Of a stretch of DNA of 64,000 nucleotides, positions 50,730 to 62,206 are shown piece by piece. Position 1 is the first letter of the stretch. Each line of letters starts with the position of its first letter. The notes beneath the pieces are model-generated. The model did not search any database. It saw only the letters and a program-made list of their open reading frames with translations, and was not told where the DNA came from. The position numbers and the translations under genes were made by a program. The stretch is from Branchipolynoe longqiensis (taxonomy: Eukaryota; Annelida; Polychaeta; Phyllodocida; Polynoidae): contig CM059194.1 of assembly GCA_030323885.1 (NCBI GenBank), positions 6,285,686 to 6,349,685 on the forward strand, read 5' to 3'.

Positions 50730-51870
50730 ACTCAGGTGGGCGTGGGTAGGCTAATTACATTGGGGAGTGTAGATAGGCTAATGGGGAGTGTAGATAGGCT
50801 AATGGTTGCGCTAGAATGGCAGAAATGTGGGTTCGAGTACCACTCTAAGTGTGATGATTGTGATTAGTTGCAACACCTAACACCATATTGGTGCTATGAC
50901 CAGGATTATGTACATGCTGAGTGCTTTATAGTGTTGAACCTGCCCTGTGTATGTAACAGAAGTGTGCTACCTGGATAGTTGTAATGACACTGGTTCCATG
51001 ACAGGATTCTTTACATGCTGATTGCTTTATAGTGTTGAACCTGCCATCTGTATGTAACAGAAGTGTGCTACCTGGATAGTTGTAATGACACTGGTGCTGT
51101 GACCAGGATTCTGTACATACTGAGTGCTTTATAGTGTTGAACCTGCCCTGTGCATGTAACAGAAGTGCGGGTACTGACACTTGGGCCATGACCAGGATGC
51201 TGTACATACTGAGTGCTTTATAGTGTTGAACCTGCCCCGTGCATGCAACAGAAGTGTGCTACCTGGATAGTTGTAATGACACTGGTGCTGTGACCAGGAT
51301 TATGTACATGCTGAGTGCTTTATAGTGGTGAACCTGCCCTGTGCATGTAACAGAAGTGCGGGTACTGACACTGGGGCTATGACCAGGATGCTGTACATAC
51401 TGAGTGCTTTATAGTGTTGAACCTGCCACGTGCATGCAACAGAAGTGTGCTACCTGGATAGTTGTAATGACACTGGTGCCATGACCAGGATTCTGTACAT
51501 GCTGATTGCTTTATAGTGTTGAACCTGCCCTGTGTATGTAACAGAAGTGTGCTACCTGGATAGTTGTAATGACACTGGTGCTGTGACCAGGATTATGTAC
51601 ATGCTGAGTGCTTTATAGTGGTGAACCTGCCCTGTGTATGTAACAGAAGTGTGCTACCTGGGTAGTTGTAATGACACTGGTGCCATGACCAGGATTATTT
51701 ACATGCTGAGTGCTTTATAGTGGTGAACCTGCCATGTGCATGTAACAGAAGTGTGGGTACCTAGATATCTGTAATGACACTGGTGCAATGACCAGGATGC
51801 TGTACATGCTGACTGCTTTATAGTGTTGAACCTGCCCTGTCTATGTATGTAACAGTATTGTGCTCCCTGG
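50730..51870 (+). repeat. SINE-C head followed by a 101-bp array derived from its tail
   Basis: A diverged SINE-C head (B box GGGTTCGAGTACC at 50829) leads into about ten tandem copies of the tail: GACCAGGATT, GTACATGCTGAGTGCTTTAT, GTGTTGAACCTGCCCTGTGT, AACAGAAGTGTGCTACCTGG. The period is 101-102 bp, with shortened 89-bp copies near 51134 and 51320. These blocks correspond to GATCAGGATCCTGTACAAGC and GTTGAACCTACCCTGTGTAT of SINE-C. Confidence 0.85.
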
Positions 51871-51939
51871 ATATCTGCGACCATATGTACGAGACTTACG
51901 ATTCCAGGGGGCGGTGAGACAAGAATGGCGATGTACACT

Positions 51940-52110
51940 CACCTCCCCAGGTGAAATACGTGATTACATAAATAGGCATGGCGGTTGATTGCATCAGGGA
52001 GGCTAGATCGTCTAATAGTTCGACACTCTCCCGGGAATGGCAGACATGTAGGTTCGAGTCCTGCTCTGGGTGCCATATTCCCACTTGATGTAACACCTTC
52101 AATGACAGCA
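51940..52110 (+). mobile_element. SINE-C, diverged
   Basis: CATCAGGGAGGCTAGATCGT (A box region) and AGGTTCGAGTCCTGCTCTGG (B box), ending near ATGTAACACC. Confidence 0.75.
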
Positions 52111-52466
52111 TCAGGATGGCCTTGTGAAAAGTCTGACGACTATTCACAGTCAGATTCTTTAGACTGATGGCGTGTCACTTCTTACACTTTTTACACTTCT
52201 TACACCTCTTACACTTCTACTCTTGCTTGTACCTTCCCTGCCCTTTTCGGCGGAACCCGGAGAATGCATTGTATCGGGTTCCAACCCGAAACCTTACTTG
52301 GAACCCCAGACAATGCTATGACAGTGAAAGCCACCAGGGAAGCATCATCAAGGGGATATATATATATATATTTCTGCTATTATTTGGAAAGTTTTCACTT
52401 TTGGTATCAATGTTACACTTTAATTCCCAGTTTCAGAGAATGACCCACATACAACATGAACGTACA
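52111..52466. other. Unassigned sequence
   Basis: TTACACTT repeats at 52168-52212 and a short (TA)n at 52358. No gene. Confidence 0.3.
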
Positions 52467-52467
52467 C

Positions 52468-52888
52468 CAGTGAGGATAGATAAAGGATTCACCCGGTACT
52501 CGCAGTACACGGGTGAATACCAACCCTATATAAAAACGGTAAAAAAAGCGGGTTAATGAAATGAGAGCCTAATTTCACAATCTAAGAAGCAACATTTATT
52601 CTTTGTAGATGTCTTCATATTTACCCGCTACTTTTGAGTTGGAAAATATAATAAAACATATACTTTAATGCAATTTAAAAGTGAAATCGATGGCGTTCTC
52701 TGGCCGCCATTTGTTTTTTTGCATTCTCTCCCATTTCACCAAATCTGTGCCAATATATGTAGTCATTTGATCATGGAACCACAGTTTCTACTTCATGTTC
52801 CATACTAAAGCTATTTTCGCCCGTATTTAGACTACGTTGTCGTTCACCCATGTACTACAAGTACCGGGTGAATCTTTTATCTACACTG
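52468..52888. mobile_element. TIR MITE, about 420 bp
   Basis: Left TAGATAAAGGATTCACCCGG and its inverse at right (ACCGGGTGAATCTTTTATCT), continuing into GTACTCGCAGTACACGGGTG, give about 40 bp of TIR. Outer CAGTG on both sides recalls hAT elements, but no 8-bp duplication was found. Confidence 0.7.
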
Positions 52889-53095
52889 AGGAGTGCTTTC
52901 CCGACATATTAGTATGGAATTGGGCCACAGGGTGGCGCCATGGGTAACTGGGTCATCCTGGGAGTGCTTTACGGCTTGAGTAACCGACATAGCGATTAAC
53001 CCATGATGCATTCTTAATGCTACCAACTGCAATATAATAATGATAATGTAGAGGTAAAGATCTGATCACGTGGTTTTACCAGGAATTCCAGACAG
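52889..53095. other. Unassigned sequence
   Basis: Contains GGGTGGCGCCATGGG, an isolated GGCGCC motif. No gene. Confidence 0.3.
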
Positions 53096-53097
53096 TT

Positions 53098-53428
53098 GGT
53101 TGGTTGACGGGAATTTTACATCCTAGCAACATCTAAGGTCATATCAGGATGGACACTGACGTGTGACAGTATACAATCATGGTGATGTTATGGTGCTGCC
53201 CCACTGGGAAACCAGGCCGCTGGCCCCATGACCTGATATCCCACTCAGTCACATTATCCTGACACTGAGCTAAGCAGTCCCTGTCATGTCCTATCCTATT
53301 AATGCGAGCGCCAAGCCAGGAAACGACAAGTATAAATTGTGTAAGTCATTGGTTTGACTTGACTGGGAATCGAACTCCCGATCTCCCGCATGGTAGGTCT
53401 CCGCTCTACCGATTCGGCCAGCGCGCCC
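53098..53428 (-). mobile_element. SINE-A, near full length
   Basis: Tail TTGGTTGGTTGACGGGAATT, body with a small CATGTC insertion near 53285, and head of the CGATTCGGCCAGCGCGCCC subtype. Confidence 0.87.
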
Positions 53429-53479
53429 AATGAATTCTATACAGGATGTTCTATGTATCTAACTGAACGATCACACTTA

Positions 53480-53552
53480 GAAAGATCGTGGGATCGAACC
53501 CTGGTCGAGTCAAACCAATGGCTTAAAAATACTTGTCGCTTCCTTCAGGTGG
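53480..53552 (+). mobile_element. SINE-A/B head fragment
   Basis: AGATCGTGGGATCGAACCCT and GGTCGAGTCAAACCAATGGC, ending at CTTGTCGCTTCCT. Confidence 0.7.
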
Positions 53553-53815
53553 CGCTTCTGACATTCCAAAATCCATCTCCACCATTCCGCTGTTTTTCTC
53601 CTTACTGGTTTTCATTAGTGATGCCAACTATCTGCCTCAGAGCTCTACGTGACATTTTTAGACTAACGAAAGAAAAAAATAAACATCGCTGTAAGGAGCA
53701 CATGCTAATGTGAGTTGATAAATATAAATGTAGTTTCTTAAGCTATCATCATTTCCTCAGACCTGCGACTAGTGGCTAGTGGGTAATGGCTAGTGGCTTG
53801 TCAAGAGAAAAAGAA

Positions 53816-54127
53816 GTTTGATTTATTTAACGACACCTCTAGAGCACATCGGCAAGTGGACGTCAAACATATGGTTATTCTGACATATTTCTTTGGAGGA
53901 AACCCATTGCCACCACATAGGCTACTCTTTCCGATAAGCAGTAATGGTTTTTATATGCACTTTCCCACAGACAGGACAACACATACCACAGCCTTTGATG
54001 AACCAGTTGTGGACCACTGGTTGGTATGGAAAATAGCCCAAACTGCAAATGTGTCCACTGAGCAGGATCGATCGGATGACCCACAACTTCACAGGTTGAC
54101 ACTCTACCGCCTGAGCTACTTCCCGCC
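53816..54127 (-). mobile_element. V-SINE-like, near full length
   Basis: Minus strand: GAAGTAGCTCAGGCGGTAGA head, GCAGTTTGGGCTATTTTCCA, GAGTAGCCTATGTGGTGG, TTTGACGTCC, TTAAATAAATCAAAC end. It faces the next copy head to head across about 200 bp. Confidence 0.85.
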
Positions 54128-54332
54128 CCCCTCCCCTGCCCCCCTCCCCCCGTGGCTTGTCGAAGAGCAGGAAAGTCGGTCGGTGTCTGGCAGGCATTAC
54201 GCAGTGTCCTGGATTGGGGGTCAGTGCTGAGAGCATTGCGTTACCTCCTGCAGGTGGGGAGGCGGGGGTGCTGTACCTGTGTGGCATTGGACGAATGTCA
54301 CTGGTTTACGCCTTCATTCCCTACCAGGGGAT

Positions 54333-54657
54333 CGGCACGTGCCTCAGGCAGTAGAGTGTCCACCTGTGAAGGTGTTGGTCATGCGATCGATCCTGCTCAG
54401 TGGACCCATTCGCAGTTTGGGCTATTTTCCGTTCCAACCAGTGGTCCACAACTGGTTCATCAAAGTCCGTGGTTTTTGCTGCCCTGTCTATGGGAAAGTG
54501 CATATAAAAGACCCCTTGCTGCTTATCGGAAAGAGTAGCCTATGTGGCAGCAGTGCGTTTCCTCCAAAGAAATATGTCAGAATGACCATATTTTGACGTC
54601 CAATAGCAGATGATGAAAATCAATGTGCCCTAGAGGCGTCGTTAAATAAAGCACATT
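54333..54657 (+). mobile_element. V-SINE-like, near full length
   Basis: Head GTGCCTCAGGCAGTAGAGTG, then TTTGGGCTATTTTCCGTTCC, GAGTAGCCTATGTGGCAG, ATTTTGACGTCCAATAGC, GTCGTTAAATAAAGC. Confidence 0.85.
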
Positions 54658-54737
54658 TTCATTCACTACCATCCAACGACTCGACAGACCAGTAGCCTAC
54701 ACTTATCTGTCACTCACTGCTGCACACCTTCAAAGTA

Positions 54738-54966
54738 GACGGGGTTGGTTGAATGTGTTGAGCATCCATCTCCCGTGTTGATAAGTTGTGGGATTCATTT
54801 CCCCGGGTTTAAACCCTGGCTTGTTAGACCAATGACTTAAAAATGTATCCTTGTTGCTACCAAGTCTGGCATTCGGTATTAGTTGGATAGAGCAAGGAGC
54901 AGTGGAATGAGGAAGACCAATTGTCTGCAATTGAAATTCTCCCTGCTTAATCAACTAATGTATACA
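54738..54966 (+). mobile_element. SINE-B
   Basis: Head ACGGGGTTGGTTGAATGTGT, diverged B box, common body, and GCAGTGGAATGAGGAAGACC to AACTAATGTATACAC. Confidence 0.82.
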
Positions 54967-55040
54967 CACAATATACATATGTACTATATAATTTGTTATG
55001 TAGCTATAAATAACGGCAGCCCCTTAATGTTTCTCTCTAA

Positions 55041-55466
55041 AGGGGCTGTCACATTACGGCGTATGGCGGGAGCGTATTGAAAACCTACGTACGCCGTGCT
55101 GGTGCCACTTTCGGGTGTGTTTGAGCGTATGGGGGACCTATGAGGAGCGTACGAGGAGCGTATGAGGAGCGTATGGGAGCGTGCTGTGACATTTTTTGAC
55201 ATTATGGGCCATACGCCCTCATAGGTCGTGTTTTTTTGAGCATGCACAAAAAAAATTGGACGGACGAATTTATGAAAGCGTATGGCGGCGTATGCCTCAT
55301 ACGCTTCACATACGCCGGCATGTTGCGGCACTGGGGGCGTATGAGTCGCGTATGAGTAGCGTATGAGTAGCGTATGAGTAGCGTATGTGGCGTATGCCGA
55401 CGTATATGACGTAATGCCGCTACGCCGCCATACGCTCCCACCATACGCCGTAATGTGACAGCCCCT
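55041..55466. mobile_element. Harbinger-like MITE, 426 bp, TAA duplication
   Basis: Perfect 26-bp terminal inverted repeats beginning AGGGGCTGTCACATTACGGC (35 bp with one mismatch), TAA at 55038-55040 and 55467-55469. The interior is arrays of GCGTATGA units in both orientations, so the whole element can fold. No transposase. Confidence 0.92.
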
Positions 55467-55577
55467 TAACCACCTTAACTTCCATGTTATCCACTGTGCA
55501 GCGGGCATTCTCTCTTCCCTGCTTCCTTCACACCGTGAGCCAACTGTCACGATAAACTGTCACAACAAATTGCTCAC

Positions 55578-55579
55578 TT

Positions 55580-55611
<32 letters not shown>

Positions 55612-55619
55612 ATATATAT

Positions 55620-55652
<33 letters not shown>
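55578..55652. repeat. (TA)n
   Basis: AT dinucleotide tract with small interruptions. Confidence 0.95.
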
Positions 55653-55653
<1 letters not shown>

Positions 55654-55789
55654 AACAAGCTACAGTACAAAAGAGACAAGACAATGAAAGTGGGTTGAGA
55701 TAAAATATTTCTCTGGCATAGGGAATATTTGCCCTAGCCTAAAAAGGAAAAGGTTCCGGGCGCAAGTGACAATGTTAGCGCCGGAAGTA

Positions 55790-55930
55790 TGGTTGGGCGG
55801 TGGTAGAGCCACCAGTACCCATATGAGTAAGGAGCAAATACACGCAGAGTATCGGAATAATATAATATAATAAACATATAGAAAATCCCTTATGTGGCTT
55901 TATACTCGCATAATGCTTATCCATCCCATA
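55790..55930. mobile_element. GGCGCC-palindrome family fragment
   Basis: GTGGTAGAGCCACCAG (decayed centre), AATCCC and CTTTATACTCGCATAATGCT (terminal repeat). Confidence 0.5.
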
Positions 55931-56270
55931 AATTGTGAATCTCCTGACGTGAAGAAAAAGAACAAAGAGGACAATTGTGGATTGAGAGAGTTTATTTTCT
56001 CATGACAACGGAAATATAGCGTATCGTTATCAAATATAAAACTGGGGTATTTATTGCGCAAAGTGAATTGGTTGTAGTAGGCACAGAAGTACCAAGAACC
56101 GGTGGTGGTGGTGGTGGTGGTGGTGCCAACATAGCCCAATAGACTGCAGCTTATCGGCCAACCTGCTGGCTGGTCTTGTATTGGATAATAAACCAGAATA
56201 TAAGCGTGTACAGTAATAAATAATAATAGAACTCATACCAAAGATTTATACCTGTATATCCATATAGCAG

Positions 56271-56311
<41 letters not shown>
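55931..56311. other. Unassigned sequence with GGT and TA microsatellites
   Basis: GGT repeat at 56101-56123 and (TA)n at 56272-56311; otherwise featureless. Confidence 0.5.
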
Positions 56312-56315
<4 letters not shown>

Positions 56316-56367
56316 TAGATACTGGTGCACTCATACAACAAGCGTTGTGTGTGTGTGGGGGGGGGGG

Positions 56368-56455
56368 GGCGTTGCAAGAGGGAAACATTGTGTCTATAGT
56401 CGGCTTAGACCCCAAACTCGTGCCATATTGTAATCATTAGAGTATCTCAGCACTC
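56368..56455 (-). mobile_element. SINE-C head, diverged
   Basis: GGGAAACATTGTGTCTATAG, CCAAACTCGTGCCATATTGT and AATCATTAGAGTATC keep SINE-C order with decayed boxes. Confidence 0.5.
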
Positions 56456-56770
56456 CTCACTATGATGATTGCTGAAATGAAGGGATGCCAATTCAACTAA
56501 ACAGAACTTGCCACAGGAAATATACTCATACCAGGTGATAACTGCGTAAAACACAGCTGCATGAAAATGCAACTCGCAAAACCCAGCTTGTGCTTTCGCA
56601 TTTCGAACATTATTCACCCTCCAGAGAGCAGAGTCACATTAATGTGCATAGCGCCCAATTGATCTTCCTCCGAAACTACCGCAGCTGTCTGAAGGCACTT
56701 TGACCCAGGTCAACAGCTTTGGGAAGACTCACGTGTGTACAGGAACATGGTCACCAAGAGCAGCATTTTG
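56456..56770. other. Unassigned sequence
   Basis: No feature recognised. Confidence 0.3.
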
Positions 56771-56773
56771 ATT

Positions 56774-57118
56774 ACCAGATGGGATGGCCGAATGAGGTTA
56801 GCATCCGTCTGTTGTTTTGGTAGATCGTGGGATTCGGAACCATGGGTTTGAAACCTGGTCGAGTCAAACCGATGACGTACAAATTTATAGCTGTCGCTTC
56901 CTAGCTTGGCGCTCGGCATTAATAGCACACAGCAAGGACTGGTTGGTTCAGTGTCAGGATAATGCGACTGAGTGGAATATCAGGTCATGGTGCAGGTGGC
57001 CTGGTCTCCTAGAGGGTCAGCACTATAAAGCCGGCATGAGGGCACACTGTCACAAGTCGGCAGCCGTCATGATATGACCTTAGATGTTGCCAGAACAAAA
57101 TAGTACAACGACCAACCA
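56774..57118 (+). mobile_element. SINE-A, full length
   Basis: Head GATGGGATGGCCGAATGAGG, B box region GGGTTTGAAACCTGG, A-type 3' half, and tail AACGACCAACCAAC. Confidence 0.88.
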
Positions 57119-57351
57119 ACCTTTTGATTGGCTAGAATTAGCGCGCTGTTGCCATGTACGACTACACAGACTGGTCACGTGGTCAGCTGGGGGTCTAATC
57201 AAGCACTGCGTCACTTCCGGTTGCCTTCCCAGGCTGCCTAACCAGGTCACGTGGGGTCTTTAATGATGAGGAGGAGGGAGGGGTAGGTGGGGTCCTGTAA
57301 TACGCATACTGCACATGCTCCAAGGACCAGACCTAGACTATGTATATAGAG

Positions 57352-57405
57352 TTGATTGGTTGTTTTACGTCCTGGCAACATCTAAGGTTATATCAGGACA
57401 GGATA
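57352..57405 (-). mobile_element. SINE-A tail fragment
   Basis: GATTGGTTGTTTTACGTCCT followed by GGCAACATCTAAGGTTATAT. Confidence 0.7.
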
Positions 57406-57515
57406 TGTGTATATAGAGTACCGACTGGCCTTCGAACGAAACTGGCCTCAGCCACATCTCCCTATATATATGTAATATAACTTGTTATGCAAATATTATT
57501 TCAGATGGAGCCTAA

Positions 57516-58077
57516 TACCCCAGTCACACGAGAGCTAGCATTCGCCGCCAACCTCCCAGCGGCACACTCAATACATTGATTCAAATATGTGGTCGGCACC
57601 AGATCAGCGCAAGGGCGGTCCTGGGTCAGCGCAAGGGTGGCGCTGGGTCAGCACCGGGTCGGTGCCAGGGCAGCGCCGGGTTGGGGCCAGGGCGGCACCG
57701 GGTTGGGGAAAGGGTGGCGCCAAGTCGGCACCCTGGCACCGACCACACGGTGAGTGCAGCATCACATGTGTTGGCGCCGCCAGGTCGGCGGCAGCTCACC
57801 AGCAACTCGCCAACCAAGAGGTCAGTGCCAGGTCAGCGCCAGGGAAGTGCCAGGTCGGCACCAACCAGTTTTGAATGGCGCTGCTGGAACAGGATGCAAG
57901 GAGGTTGCAGGTGCAGCAACTGCAACCTCCTTGCATCCAAAATTTCCAAAATGGATGCCGGAAGGTTGGCGTCCTCAAGGCGCCAGCACTTAAGGAGGGT
58001 GTAAGGAGGGCGCAATGAGGACGTTTTGATGTCGCAAATCGATCGTAAGCGAACGCAGGCCTCGTGTGACTGGTGTA
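57516..58077. mobile_element. TIR MITE, 562 bp, TAA duplication, repeat-filled
   Basis: Left TACCCCAGTCACACGAG and right CTCGTGTGACTGGTGTA are inverted; TAA at 57513-57515 and 58078-58080. The left interior is an irregular array of GGTCAGCGCC/GGTCGGCACC modules, and the middle holds an inverted pair GGAGGTTGCAGGTGCAGCAA / TTGCAACCTCC. Open frames here are Gly/Ala/Arg-rich repeat translations. Confidence 0.85.
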
Positions 58078-58224
58078 TAACCTTGATTGTTGCATAATCT
58101 CTCCATTGATATACTTGTAATCCTCTACCTACTATTAGTAAGCTTGTTCGGGCACGGAGGCAAGGGTAAACAAAATATCAATTCTCCAGAGTGAATGAAC
58201 ATGTGAGCGCGTCCATTCGGGACG

Positions 58225-58375
58225 GAGGAAACCAGTGGTGGCGCCACCAGACGGAGTGTGATGATCAGGATGCAAAATAGTAGCAAAGTATCAATAATAA
58301 CAATAATAATCATAATAATAGAATTCCCTTCCGCGACTTTATACTCACATAACACTTATACATCACATATATACA
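58225..58375. mobile_element. GGCGCC-palindrome family fragment
   Basis: CCAGTGGTGGCGCCACCAGA centre, AATAAT arms, GAATTCCCTTCCGCGACTTT and ATACTCACATAAC terminus. Confidence 0.65.
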
Positions 58376-58806
58376 CAAATTCATAAATATATATATATTA
58401 CTAATTTTATGATATTTATATTCCTTCGTTCACTGCCCCAAGCGATGAGCTGCTCTTACTACGCGCTGGGTTCTGGCTAGTCCTGGTCAGGTTGAACTTA
58501 CCGCTGCTTTTCATCCGGGCCCTGAGCGCCTTGGATAGCGGCTCACTGCATTAATCATGGCTAACGAAGATATGGGGTAGATCACGTGTACATGCAACCC
58601 CCACCCCCTGCTCTCGCCTCATTCATTCAGATTTGTTACTTTTGATTAATCAACGGACGGCCCATTCGGGTCAAGCCAGAGTTCGCTCAACCAACTTTAT
58701 TGTCTTGCCTTTTACTTGTGTAATAATATTAAATAATACGGAAAATTACCCGAGACTGACTGGTTATTTATTCACCCGAAAGTTAGCTCCATATTTCATA
58801 TGAGCA
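58376..58806. other. Unassigned sequence
   Basis: No gene or repeat recognised. Confidence 0.3.
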
Positions 58807-58810
58807 TTAA

Positions 58811-59158
58811 AGCTGCATAGTCCAATGAAGCATCAAATTTTCAAAACCAAAGCAATTATCTAAAATTGATTCTACATATCTAACTAAGATAATGACGCAC
58901 TTATTAAACATGTGTCGCCACATAAAAGAGAATCCAGAGGCAATTTAATAGAACCTGTTACTGCTGAAGTCTATGGTGTCAGAATTTTGGCGTGCTTGCC
59001 AAAATTAATTTAGCATATTTGCACTTCAAATATCTCAAAACTTAGCCATTTAAAATAAAAAGTTACTTCAAACCAAAGTAAGGGATGCCATGCCAATCAA
59101 TTGAATATATTTATCTCAGAAAAGTGGGAGAAATTCAAAACCATTGGACTATGCAACT
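58811..59158. mobile_element. TTAA-MITE, complete with TTAA duplication
   Basis: 348 bp, AGCTGCATAGTCCAATG to CATTGGACTATGCAACT, TTAA at 58807-58810 and 59159-59162. This and 36212-36558 are the best reference copies. Confidence 0.92.
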
Positions 59159-59239
59159 TTAAGTATGCAGTAATGGTGAGGTGTTTAGAAATTTTAATTC
59201 AAATAGATCAAACCAGTAGAGGTAGTGATTGACAGGTGA

Positions 59240-59501
59240 GTCATGATACTGATGTCCTCATTATGTTGCCACATAGAAGGGAACACTGAGTCAATTTAAC
59301 AGAACCTGTTATTGCAGAAGTCCATGGTGGCATGCATGACAAAACGAATGTTGCATTGTTTGCATTTCAAATGTATCAAAAGTTAGCCATTGAAAACTAA
59401 AGTTACTTCAAACTGAAGTACGGTAGATTATAGCAATCAAATTAATATAATTATCTCAGAAAAAATTACAAATTCACAACCATCGGACTATGCAACATTA
59501 A
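59240..59501. mobile_element. TTAA-MITE, left part missing
   Basis: GATACTGATGTCCTCATTAT through CATCGGACTATGCAACATTA. Its right end abuts the TA-flanked MITE at 59504. Confidence 0.75.
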
Positions 59502-59503
59502 TA

Positions 59504-60090
59504 GACTACATCACGGTTCCGACTGCGCATGCGCCGAAAACGGCCTTGGGAGCAAAGCAAAGGCGTACGGCCATTGAGTTTGCCTATACGCACATTGAAA
59601 AACGTCAGTTTTATTCAAAACTAATAGAAATCCCAAACCCTAACCTTATCAATTTAATATAATCTTTTTGTTAAACCTGTTTTCTATATGTGTTCCAAGC
59701 GGTTTGTGTCTAGGTGGTGTGGTTTTAGCAATATTTTACTTTTTCTGTATGGAGATTACTCACTGCCATTGACAATGCATTGAGTACTCTGGCTGTGGCT
59801 CTAACACTAGTCTGAGTGCCTAGATCTTTCTAAATCTAAATGCACATGGCATAAGATGTGCTGATTATATTGATGTAAATGCAATGCTGGATAAAAGATT
59901 AATATCTTAATTTATTATATATATATTTTTAGTTAGTATTCTATGTTTCAAAGAAGAGCTGAGATGAGCTGAAACTAGCACATTTCATTGCTGCACCCAG
60001 TGTATTAGCATGTGCCATGTGCTTTTGGGGGGGTTGTTTTGCTCTGACACATCCCACAATGCACCGCGCCGCTGGAACCGTGATGTAGTC
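59504..60090 (-). mobile_element. TA-flanked MITE, 587 bp (empty-site partner of 24716-26011)
   Basis: Ends GACTACATCACGGTTCC and the inverse of GGAACCGTGATGTAGTC, TA at 59502-59503 and 60091-60092. Collinear with the 25-kb copy but lacking the LTR. Confidence 0.85.
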
Positions 60091-60111
60091 TATATACAAC
60101 CCCGCCATTAC

Positions 60112-60530
60112 GCAACAACCACTTAGCAGGACCAAAGCAGGGCCAAAGCTGGACCAAGGCAGGACCAAATCAAGACCAACGCAGGACCAAAGCAGGACCG
60201 AAGTAGGACCGTAACACGATCAAAGCAGGGCCAAAGCTGGACTAAGGCAGGACCAAATCAAGACCAAGGTTGGTCTAAAGCAGGACCTAGGCGGGACCAA
60301 AGAAGGCCCCGAACAGGACCAACGCAGGGCCCGAGCAGGACCAAAGCAGGACCAAGGTTGGACCAAAGCAGAACCAAAGCAGGACCAAAGTTGGACCAAA
60401 GGAGGACCAAGGTTGGACCAAAACAGGACCAAATCTGGCCCAAAACAGGACCACGGTTGGACTAAAGGTGGACCAAAGCAGGACCAAAAGAGGACCAAGG
60501 TTGGCCCAAAGCTGAACCAAAGCATTACAC
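60112..60530. repeat. 11-bp GGACCAAAGCA array
   Basis: About 36 units of GGACCAAAGCA/GGACCAAGGTT with C and T variants. Minus-strand frames give WSCFGPTLVLL-type repeats. Confidence 0.92.
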
Positions 60531-60769
60531 GGCACTTAGTGTTAACAGAGCAGAACAAAAAAAAAACAGATGAATGAATAACAAAAATAGACCTGTTTCA
60601 GATCTTTAAAATAATATGCTCTTAATATCTTATCTGACTTGTGGTGTGGCCAGAAATGTTGGTGAATATGTTAGTAAAACAGCACCCAGACTATCACGTG
60701 ACTCTCTGACCGTGAATATGGCCTTTGCTGCCGACATGGCGTAAATCAACCACCAATCAATCAACCTCT
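60531..60769. other. Unassigned sequence
   Basis: No feature recognised. Confidence 0.3.
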
Positions 60770-61590
60770 TGTAAAAATATACGGATTTTCGGTTCGGAAT
60801 TATATATTGGCAGAGAGCATTACTATTCTTGGTCGACGGAGTGTAGACCAAGGTTATGTAACAGAGAAGCAATGGGCTCCCCCCTCGCTGTGTGACATAT
60901 GAGACTATGTGGAAAATATGATAACACAGAGTGCCTGAGATTATGACTAGATGTTCTTATGTTTGGTGAAATGTTCCCTCTATGCACCAGTAAGAGTGCA
61001 AGTGGAGGGGAAGGACATTTTTAATATATATTTATTGTAACTGCATGTCTGCAACTATGACAGGGACAGTGGGCAAACACCTCCAGCCATCCTGCAGACA
61101 TTATGGACACCACCTGCAGCTGGGGTTGAGTGACAGCTGCCCCTATTAGGGCGTCGCCCCCCAGGCTGTAGAGGGTGTTTGATTGGCTGGCTATGGGAGG
61201 CCCAGTCACCTGCTCCCCTTGCACCACCTGACACACAGACCTCACTTTGATATATATGATGCTACAGGCACTTCTTGATTGACTCTTGAAGGGGACACAC
61301 GCTTGACAGAGACTCTGAGCTAGGCACTCTAGCAGGAGACACTCTTGTCCAGGGACCCAGACACTCCGTCTGAGGCTCCACTTTCTATATACAAATTAGC
61401 AGCAGCTATTCAAAAGGCACTGAGCTGTGTGCAACAACCATGGGACTCCGGTTCAATGGGCTGTAGGCACTGATTCCTATACATAGTAATGAGAGTAATG
61501 AGGATCTGTGTGGACAGTATGTAAGGAGTGAGGGTGATAGGTCGCTAGTAGGTGAACAGGAGTTGATGGCAATAGAGCACAACTTCTTCA
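60770..61590 (+). mobile_element. LTR-like element, copy 2
   Basis: TGTAAAAATATACGGATTTT to GCACAACTTCTTCA is collinear with 30057-30889 through CACCACCTGCAGCTG, GATTGGCTGGC, CACTCCGTCTGA and GGTGATAGGTCGC. The terminal AATAAAG is AATAGAG here. No flanking duplication was identified, so the right boundary is set by homology. Confidence 0.65.
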
Positions 61591-62205
61591 CTGTCAATCT
61601 TGCGCGACTTGTCTTCCCTTTCTTTCTTATGAGTTTGTTGGAGAGAGGCATCAGGTGTGAACTGACAGACCGTCGTCAGAACGCACCTGGGGAGAGTAAG
61701 TGATATCTTGGGGCTCCGATGGCCGAGTTGCAACATATTACACTCTGACCTTAAGGGACGCCGGAAGGCCCTCTGGTGAGAATCCGGCACACTTCTCGGG
61801 CACATTAGAGACCCTCCCCCATCGACCCCGATTGAATACCTGCATTTAGTAAATGCCTCAAGTAATGCCAGTTAACCGTGCTGTTTTGTTTGATATATAA
61901 ATGCAATACAAGATGTAAGTAAGGATCCCACCATGTCCCATATGTCATGTTACAAATGGGTGGCTGTAAAATGTTTTTATTTGGTACAAAAACACTTCAT
62001 AACTAAAAGGACCCCTTATTTCTTACATCAAATCTGAACATGAATATGAAAAGTATAAGGAAAAAAATAAGTAGGATGTTTTTTTATTGATGTTTTAAAA
62101 TCCCATCCCATGCTGACCAGTATTCAGGAGAGTGACCCATATATACATATTATATATATATATAAATGAGCTATTCTCAAGGAGTTATTTAGGGCCGAAC
62201 CATCG
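61591..62205. other. Unassigned; may include internal LTR-element sequence
   Basis: Sequence after the LTR-like unit (TGTCAATCTTGCGCGACTTG) has no recognised coding motif. The rest is AT-rich. Confidence 0.25.
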
Positions 62206-62206
62206 T

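Noticed and set aside
57576..58004. 142-codon Gly/Ala/Arg-rich open frame
   Set aside because: Lies wholly inside a TIR element made of GGTCAGCGCC-type repeats.
60220..60558. 112-codon frame of WSCFGP/LVLL repeats
   Set aside because: Translation of an 11-bp array; the unit length not being a multiple of three makes all frames look alike.
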